A stretch of DNA of 64,000 nucleotides, from contig JABYQR010000041.1 of assembly GCA_022592445.1 (NCBI GenBank), positions 1 to 64,000 on the forward strand. Direction: 5' to 3'. The number at the start of each line of letters is the position of its first letter. Positions within the stretch are counted from its first letter, which is position 1. The position numbers were made by a program, and so were the translations under genes. The stretch is from Cytidiella melzeri. Lineage: Eukaryota > Basidiomycota > Agaricomycetes > Polyporales > Irpicaceae. Shown here piece after piece: positions 58,372 to 64,000 of the stretch. Under the pieces are notes generated by a model. It saw only the letters and a list, made by a program, of their open reading frames with translations, was not told the origin of the DNA and did no database searches.

Positions 58372-58860
58372 TTATAATTTACAGCCTTCCGAGTCGGTGG
58401 CATTATCCCCTTCTTCCTCACACAACCCAATCGCTCCTAGTCCCGCCAAGTGTGCAGTTTCTACGGCCGCATCTGAAAACAGCGCACGTACGTCCTGCGA
58501 GAGTTTCGAGGACAAGCACTGGCGATCTGAGTTCTCGAGAACTCGTCGGAGGGCCTCAATTCTGGCGAAAAAAACACGTCCGTCCGATTTTCCAGGGTGT
58601 GGTAAAGGCTCGTTTTCCGTTGCTTCCTTGATATCGTCAGATTGGCTGAATGGCCGGCCACCTTGGAAATATGTACAATTTGTGATGCGTGTTGCATACA
58701 CCTCGAGGGGATCTTGTTCCGTGCGGGAATCGCAATTCAGCGGCAATCGATCTCTGGCAGGATACCTATAAACCTCACGAATATCCTGCCAAGCGCATAC
58801 CTTCCGTCCTGTACTGTCAAAGCTTTGAACGTGCTCGTCTTCCTACTCCGCATTGGGCGG
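58372..58860 (-). CDS. Hypothetical gene fragment
   Basis: A 160-codon minus frame runs from about 58860 (EDEHVQSFDSTGRK) through CAWQDIREVYRYPARDRLPL and YATRITNCTYFQGGRPF to LCEEEGDNATDSEGCKL (58372). A plus-strand frame of similar length overlaps it (58397-58771). I favour the minus strand because its C-terminal part is repeated in the neighbouring fragment. No domain recognised. Start and further exons unknown. Confidence 0.3.
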
Positions 58861-59600
58861 CAGCGGTCGAAATAAGTCCCTGCGAACGATGCGTGGTTAT
58901 AAGCCACAAATACGACAGCGTAAATGTGTACTCACCCCTTGCACCTATGAACAATAAACCATCAAAGGAAACCTGGAACGGCAACGCACACAGCCATGTA
59001 CAGGTTCTGCGGACGTTCAGGATCCCCGTAGCAGCCGCGCAGCTCTCTCGACGAGATTATGAACCACGCACGAAAGTCGTGGCATATGATGCACATTCGT
59101 GTTCTTTAGTCATCCGCTCATGCAACTGAGGGAAACACGGCTGCAGGGGTCGAAACGAGTAAGTACGTCAGCAGGAGACAGTGTGCCACACGCATAGATG
59201 GAAGGCTTGCTGCCCTAGCATTCCTCCAAAATTCCTCGGCAGTACTTTGCAACATGAAGACGTCCGTACACCCCTCTCGACCATCTCCATATTGGGTAGA
59301 GGATGGAGGATAGTCCCGAGGATGAGCTGAAGCACGGACTCGACACGGGTGAAGAACAAGAGACACCTTATTTCCACATGAAGTAGCTATCGACTCTGGA
59401 AACAGAACAAGAGAGTATATACATTTAAGGAAACCAGTACCAGACGACGAGAGTTTGCTGATCAGGGTAAAAATACTATAACGCTGGATACGTTAAACAG
59501 AAGGAAAGCATGTACGGTGAGAAAGAAAAGCAGCAAAGGAGTGTTCCAGGCGATTGCCAACATCCGGCCGTGCAATTGAACACAGGAAGGGGGGGAGAGA
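58861..59600. other. Unresolved / intergenic region
   Basis: The minus frame with DFRAWFIISSRELRGCYGDP (about 59080-59000) might be an exon. Beyond 59130 I see no gene up to the MSP-domain gene. Confidence 0.3.
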
Positions 59601-59602
59601 AA

Positions 59603-60937
59603 TCAGAAGAATAGATACGTGGTGATAAACACACCCAATGCAACGATGATCACGACTTGCAACGGGACACCGTCTGGCTGTAGCTGGCCCTCCTCCACGT
59701 AACTGCTAACCTCTGTCTCCGGACCAACGGAGCTTCCATCATCCGAAAGCGCACGCGTACGACGGCGGAGGTCCGTGGCAGTACCTGAGACTACAGACGT
59801 TGAAGGGACCGTGCTCGGAGCTGGCATCGAGGAAATGACATTCCTCAATCGCTGAATCTCGGCCTGAGCATCTTCTAGCTTGTTGAGCAGTTCCGGGTTA
59901 GGATCGATAGTGCGCACAGGGACAGGCGCAGCAGCTGGTGGCGGGACAGCTGGTGAGGGAGTGTGGACGTTGACGTTGACAACAGCAGGGGGTTCTTCGG
60001 GAGACGACAGCTCAACAGGTGGCACTTCTTGGGGTGCGTGTACTTCTGGGGGAGGTGTCGAAGACGCATCGACATGGATCTCTGCATCTGATCGGCCCAA
60101 GTCGTGGCTATCGTCGTGTTGCGCAAAGTCTGGGATAGGAGCATGGCCGTTTTCGGGGTATTGAGAGGTCGTGTTGTAGTGCTGCGAGACATGAGTTCAA
60201 CCACACACAGATAATCTTCGACATAGATTACGTACGTCCAAACCACTCGGCCGCGCGAACACGGGGTCTATCGCCTGCTGCGAGTGTCCTTCATCCTCCT
60301 CAGGCACCGTCTGTCCCTCTGGCGGCAAGTATGTCACCCGTATTTTCTGCGAATGAACCTCCTCGCTCGAATCACCCGACCACTACAGACGACAAGCTAC
60401 AGATGAAGGTCACGTTGTAGGGAGAAGGGGAACATACAATATCTTGAAGGGGCAACGTCTCCTTCTCAGGCGTTATGAGGGTGCTTTGGATAAGGAACTT
60501 GTCTTTGCACTTCGCCGCCAACGGAGGCTCTTCCTTCATCGCCTGCAACATGACTGCACCGCCACCCAGTTGCGGTTGAGCGCATATAGCCACAGAACGC
60601 GGGACGAGAGTGTCACGCACCTTGAACTTCAACAGTCTCCCCGGGATCCACCCTTCCAGAGTTGGGACGGACGCAATACAGCTAGAACACCCTCTTCTCG
60701 TCAGACACAACAGCTATTGAAGCAGGCAAGACTGCGTATGTATGCACCTTTGGGGCGGTCGTCTTGACCTTGAAAGCAACAGGTTGCGCGTTGGGATTTT
60801 TGATAGCAAGCGTACGTTTGACATGGGTCGTGAGCGGTCCTGCGAGCAACGAACGTTCAAATTGTGTTTGCCACGCTCAGCGACCTCAACTCACTGTTGA
60901 ACCCTAGAGCACTGCTAGGATCGAGAACGACAGACAT
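59603..60937 (-). CDS. scs2: VAP/Scs2-type MSP-domain ER membrane protein
   Basis: Six exons: 60937-60895, 60839-60748, 60681-60621, 60553-60438, 60382-60236 and 60181-59603. Introns are 54-67 bp with clean GT..AG ends, giving 345 residues. Residues 1-120 form the major-sperm-protein fold: MSVVLDPSSALGFN, then RTLAIKNPNAQPVAFKVKTT (the conserved FFAT-binding K-T-T stretch), YCVRPNSGRVDPGETVEVQV and CKDKFLIQST. A Pro/Ala/Val-rich linker and a coiled coil (LLNKLEDAQAEIQRLRNVIS) precede the C-terminal tail anchor LQVVIIVALGVFITTYLFF. VAP proteins sit in the ER membrane and recruit FFAT-motif lipid-transfer and phosphoinositide regulators to contact sites. The start is the only Met before the conserved LDP motif. 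It looks fully intact. Confidence 0.92.
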
Positions 60938-61417
60938 GGCTGAGGGTGTATGTGGAGGATATGAGCTGAGCTGCGAGTGATGTGATGACGGGACCACGCA
61001 AAGTGCGTTTTGAGGAGGAGTTTGGCGCCGGTGACCAGGCTGTCTCCTCGTGGCCCTTCTCCTGCGGCAAAGTCGTTCTCACCACTGACCGTCTCTCCCT
61101 CTCAATACATACAACGAGGTGTGTGGGTCGGGGCAAATGTGGCACTTTCAATTCAGCCTCATAGTTGCCTGGCCTGTATGAACAGTGCTTGACTACGGAT
61201 GTGATACTAACTAACTAATACTATGCAGGGGTTCGACGTAATGAGGGTATGGAGCAAAACCAAGCGGAGAAGAAAAAAAAGACCAACATTAACGGCAGCG
61301 AAAAGCAACGAGACGGAGTACCAACATAAGCAATAAGAAAATCGTGTCGTAAAGCCTGAGGAGGCATCTAGTGAGAAGGCGAAAGCGATATGCGAGTCCA
61401 TAGTCTGTAAGACGTCG
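60938..61417. promoter_or_regulatory. Intergenic: 3' region of the ABC transporter gene and promoter of the VAP gene
   Basis: Both flanking genes are on the minus strand, so this 480-bp stretch must hold the terminator of one and the promoter of the other. I see no strong TATA box. A T-rich stretch on the minus strand near 61270-61280 may belong to the 3' untranslated region. Confidence 0.4.
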
Positions 61418-64000
61418 TTAGTTCTTGCTGAGAGCTTGTAGCTGGACATATTCGTAATATCCCCCACGAAGCGTGAGGAGCTCGTCGTGGGTACCAGATT
61501 CACTGACTGCACCATCCTTGATGAAAAAGCTGGGCGAGATAGTCAGCACTGTCGACCTCAAACAAAGAGCAGAGCTACGTAGATAACTTACATGCGATCA
61601 GCATTTTGAATCGTGGACAGTCGATGCGCAATAGCAATGGTGGTTCGGCCCTTGGCGGCCCTGTCGAGAGCTTCCTGGACGACCTTTTCTGAGTTGGAAT
61701 CGAGAGCGGAAGTGGCCTCGTCGAGCAAAAGAACCTTCGGGTTTCTAAGAAGGGCGCGGGCAATAGCGATACGTTCTAAGGGAACGACGTCAGAACTGGT
61801 ATTCTCGAAAGACCATCAGATAGACTTACGCTTCTGACCACCTGACAATTGAGAGCCTTTGCCACCAACTTCGGTATTAAAGCCACTGTAAACAGCGAAT
61901 GAGCATGTAACGAAACCAGGCGTTGTAAAGTAGACTTACTCAGGGAGAGACTGAATGAAGTCGAGGATGTTAGCGTTGCGGCAAGCCTCCTCAATCTCCT
62001 CTTGCGTAACTTCGGACTCGGGCTTCGTCGCCCCAAGCAAGATGTTGAAGCGAACGGTACCGGCGTAAAGAGTGGGTTCCTGAGATACGAGAGCGATGTT
62101 CTTCCTGTACTCCGTGACGTTGAGCTCCTTGATGTCCTGGCCGTCGAGCTGAGATACGAACAGTCAGCGACAACGCAGACGAACTTCAAAGTCGACTCAC
62201 AAGTACAGTACCAGCCAAGGGATCATAGAATCGCTCGACGAGCTGGATAGTCGTACTCTTACCGCACCCAGAAGCGCCGACGAGAGCGACGTAAGTACCA
62301 GGCTCCACAACCAAGTTGAGATCGCGGAGGACACGGACACCAGGACGTGTGGGGTAACGGAAATGAATGCCGTCGAAGACGATACGACCTTGGACGTTCT
62401 CCGGGACCTTGCCCTCTGTAGACTCGGCGTCGATCGAAGGTACAGAGTCCAACAACTCAATGACATCAGCAGCGGCGCCTTTGGCGGAGGACATGTCCGG
62501 TACGAATGAGAAGACGTTCCCCGCCTGGATGGCACCGAAGACCGTGCACTGGAGAGCGACAAAGAACTGGAAGGTGCCGTATTCTTGCTTGGAGACGAGC
62601 TGCGCGCCCCACCAGAATATGAGTGCAATAACGAAGAAACTCATCGCCTGCGTGATAGCGTAGAGCAGGTTACTCCACAACGCAACCCTGTTCGACTCGA
62701 CTAACGGACCCTCCAGACTCTCGCTGTACAGTCTTAAGCAGTCTGCTTCACGAGTGAGTGATGCGACCGTGCGGATGGAACCAGCGGCCTCGCAAGCGAG
62801 TTGAGCAGACTGTTCGTGAGCCTTCTTGTTCTTCTGGTCCTTCAAAACGACGACGTGAAGACGGACAAAACCAGCGGAGACGACGAGAGGCATGCAAGCG
62901 AGACCAACGAGACCGATCTTCCATGCGAAGGCAATACCGATGATCATGCCAATGATGAGCGTTGAGCCGGACTGGATGATAGCACCGAGAGTGACACCGG
63001 CAAGACCGTACACCTTTTGAGGGTTGTCACTCAAACTAGAAGTCAACTGGCCGGTGCTGTTCTCGTCCTTGTCGAAATACTCGATATCCTGGCGCAGGTA
63101 AGCAGCGAACGATATCGAACGAAGCTTGGCGCTGAGAGTCGAAGCCGAGGCACCGAACGAATAATTCTGAACACCAATGGTCACGGTCGAGACGAGAGCG
63201 ATGATGAAGAAGTACAGAGAGTTGCGATCACCGTCGTGGCGCCGTTGATGAGGATCTGTCTCCGAAAAGGTGCTGATGCCCTTGCCGAAGACTAATCCGA
63301 ATGCTGGATACAAAGCACCAGTCACTGTACGAGTGTTAGTAGACAGTTTCAACATGAAAAACTACGGGAATACGTACAAACGGCGGCAATGGCTCCAACG
63401 AGGTATAACCTCCATGAATCGCGGTTGATATAACCCATCCGCTTGAAGAGGTACAAGATCGAGTAATCGTTCTCCTTTCTTGCTTGTTCTTGGGCTCTGC
63501 GCTCAATAAGCTCCGAAGCAAGCGAACGGCCAGTGTTCGAGCGACCAAGGGGGATCTCCTTCTCGGCCTGCTTCTCGATATCTTCCTCCTCATCTGCCGC
63601 CTGGTCTTCGTTGCTACCGTGTGCGGTGCTGTCATCGTCGCTGTTGACTACGCGCTCACGCGCTTCACGAAGCTTCTGCGCGTTCACAAGTCGGTAATAC
63701 GCGCCATTCTCGTTGCCGAGGAGCTCGTTGTGCGTGCCAGATTCGAGAACGAGACCGTCCCCCATGACGTAGATACAGTTCGCGTCCTTGATCGTCGAGA
63801 GACGATGAGCGATAGTGATGGTGGTACGTCCAGCGGCTGCCTTGTCCAAAGCGTTCTGTACAACTCCTTCCGACTGCGTGTCGAGAGCGGAAGTGGCCTC
63901 GTCGAGCAAAAGGATTTTCGGGTCTGATACAATGGCACGTGCGATAGCAATACGTTGCTTCTGTCCACCAGAGAGCAAAAATCCACGCTCGCCGACCATG
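61418..64000 (-). CDS. Full-length ABCB (Ste6/Pgp-like) multidrug transporter, 5' end outside the window
   Basis: Minus strand. The visible part begins inside nucleotide-binding domain 1 (signature [15 protein letters not shown], Walker [15 protein letters not shown]-loop IAHRLSTI), followed by an acidic linker (about 63650-63540) and transmembrane domain 2 ([14 protein letters not shown] to [11 protein letters not shown]). Domain 2 then has Walker [10 protein letters not shown] (about 62260), [20 protein letters not shown], Walker [14 protein letters not shown] and the end [13 protein letters not shown] with stop at 61418-61420. Introns: 63325-63377, 62149-62200, 61886-61939, 61776-61829, 61530-61591. 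Both ATP sites look catalytically complete in the visible part. Probable role: ATP-driven export of hydrophobic compounds or peptides at the plasma membrane. The start lies beyond 64000. Confidence 0.93.

Noticed and set aside
62002..63927. Several plus-strand frames of 80-147 codons opposite the ABC transporter
   Set aside because: They mirror highly conserved ABCB coding sequence and carry no domain. They are shadows caused by high GC.

Overview
The window looks like a repeat-rich stretch of a filamentous basidiomycete genome, most likely an Agaricomycete. The evidence is the 50-65 bp GT..AG introns in every recognisable gene, the mix of element families (PIF/Harbinger, hAT, Copia, Gypsy, and a LINE with a CCHC-tailed reverse transcriptase), and accessory families typical of mushrooms (zinc-ribbon alpha-kinase, TET/JBP-type dioxygenase, rve-type integrase gene). 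Host-like sequence is limited to two GC-richer islands, about 32.2-37.3 kb and 56.2-64.0 kb, plus a small secreted-protein gene that starts at 46.15 kb.

Layout. 0.36-11.1 kb holds copies of one solo-LTR family (TG..CA ends, 5-bp target duplications), one of them carrying a 422-bp near-perfect foldback insertion, and a decayed Copia element. 10.05-20.43 kb is one minus-strand LINE broken by an LTR, a hAT element with an exact 8-bp target duplication, and an unidentified ~1.75 kb insertion. 20.44-27.6 kb holds a Gypsy LTR with a gag remnant, another solo LTR of the first family, a ~60-bp minisatellite array and a second Gypsy solo LTR. 27.6-28.9 kb contains dispersed repeats and a 45-bp-arm hairpin. 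On the minus strand between 28.9 and 42.4 kb lie a TET/JBP-like 2-oxoglutarate dioxygenase gene, two poorly understood host-type genes, an integrase-core gene with an internal exon duplication, and a two-zinc-ribbon alpha-kinase gene. 43.2-45.9 kb is mainly a 1,085-bp tandem repeat.

The clearest structure is a three-level nest at 46.15-56.39 kb. A secreted-protein gene is split in its last exon by a 9,544-bp Harbinger element (long terminal inverted repeats, ATG target duplication). The transposase gene of that element is split by a second, 4,518-bp Harbinger element (ATT target duplication). The transposase gene of the second element is split by a solo LTR (AAAGT target duplication). At each level the reading frame resumes exactly across the insertion once one target duplication is removed, so the order of events can be read from the sequence.

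The right end is ordinary host chromosome: a VAP/Scs2-type MSP-domain ER membrane protein and the 3' two-thirds of a full-length ABCB (Ste6/Pgp-like) transporter. Both are on the minus strand with clean intron-exon structures.

The most unusual regulatory signal is a run of about 11 ten-base GAAnnTTC units (heat-shock-element architecture) inside one solo LTR, upstream of its TATA box. All positions and frames were read by eye. Family assignments rest on motif recognition, not database searches.
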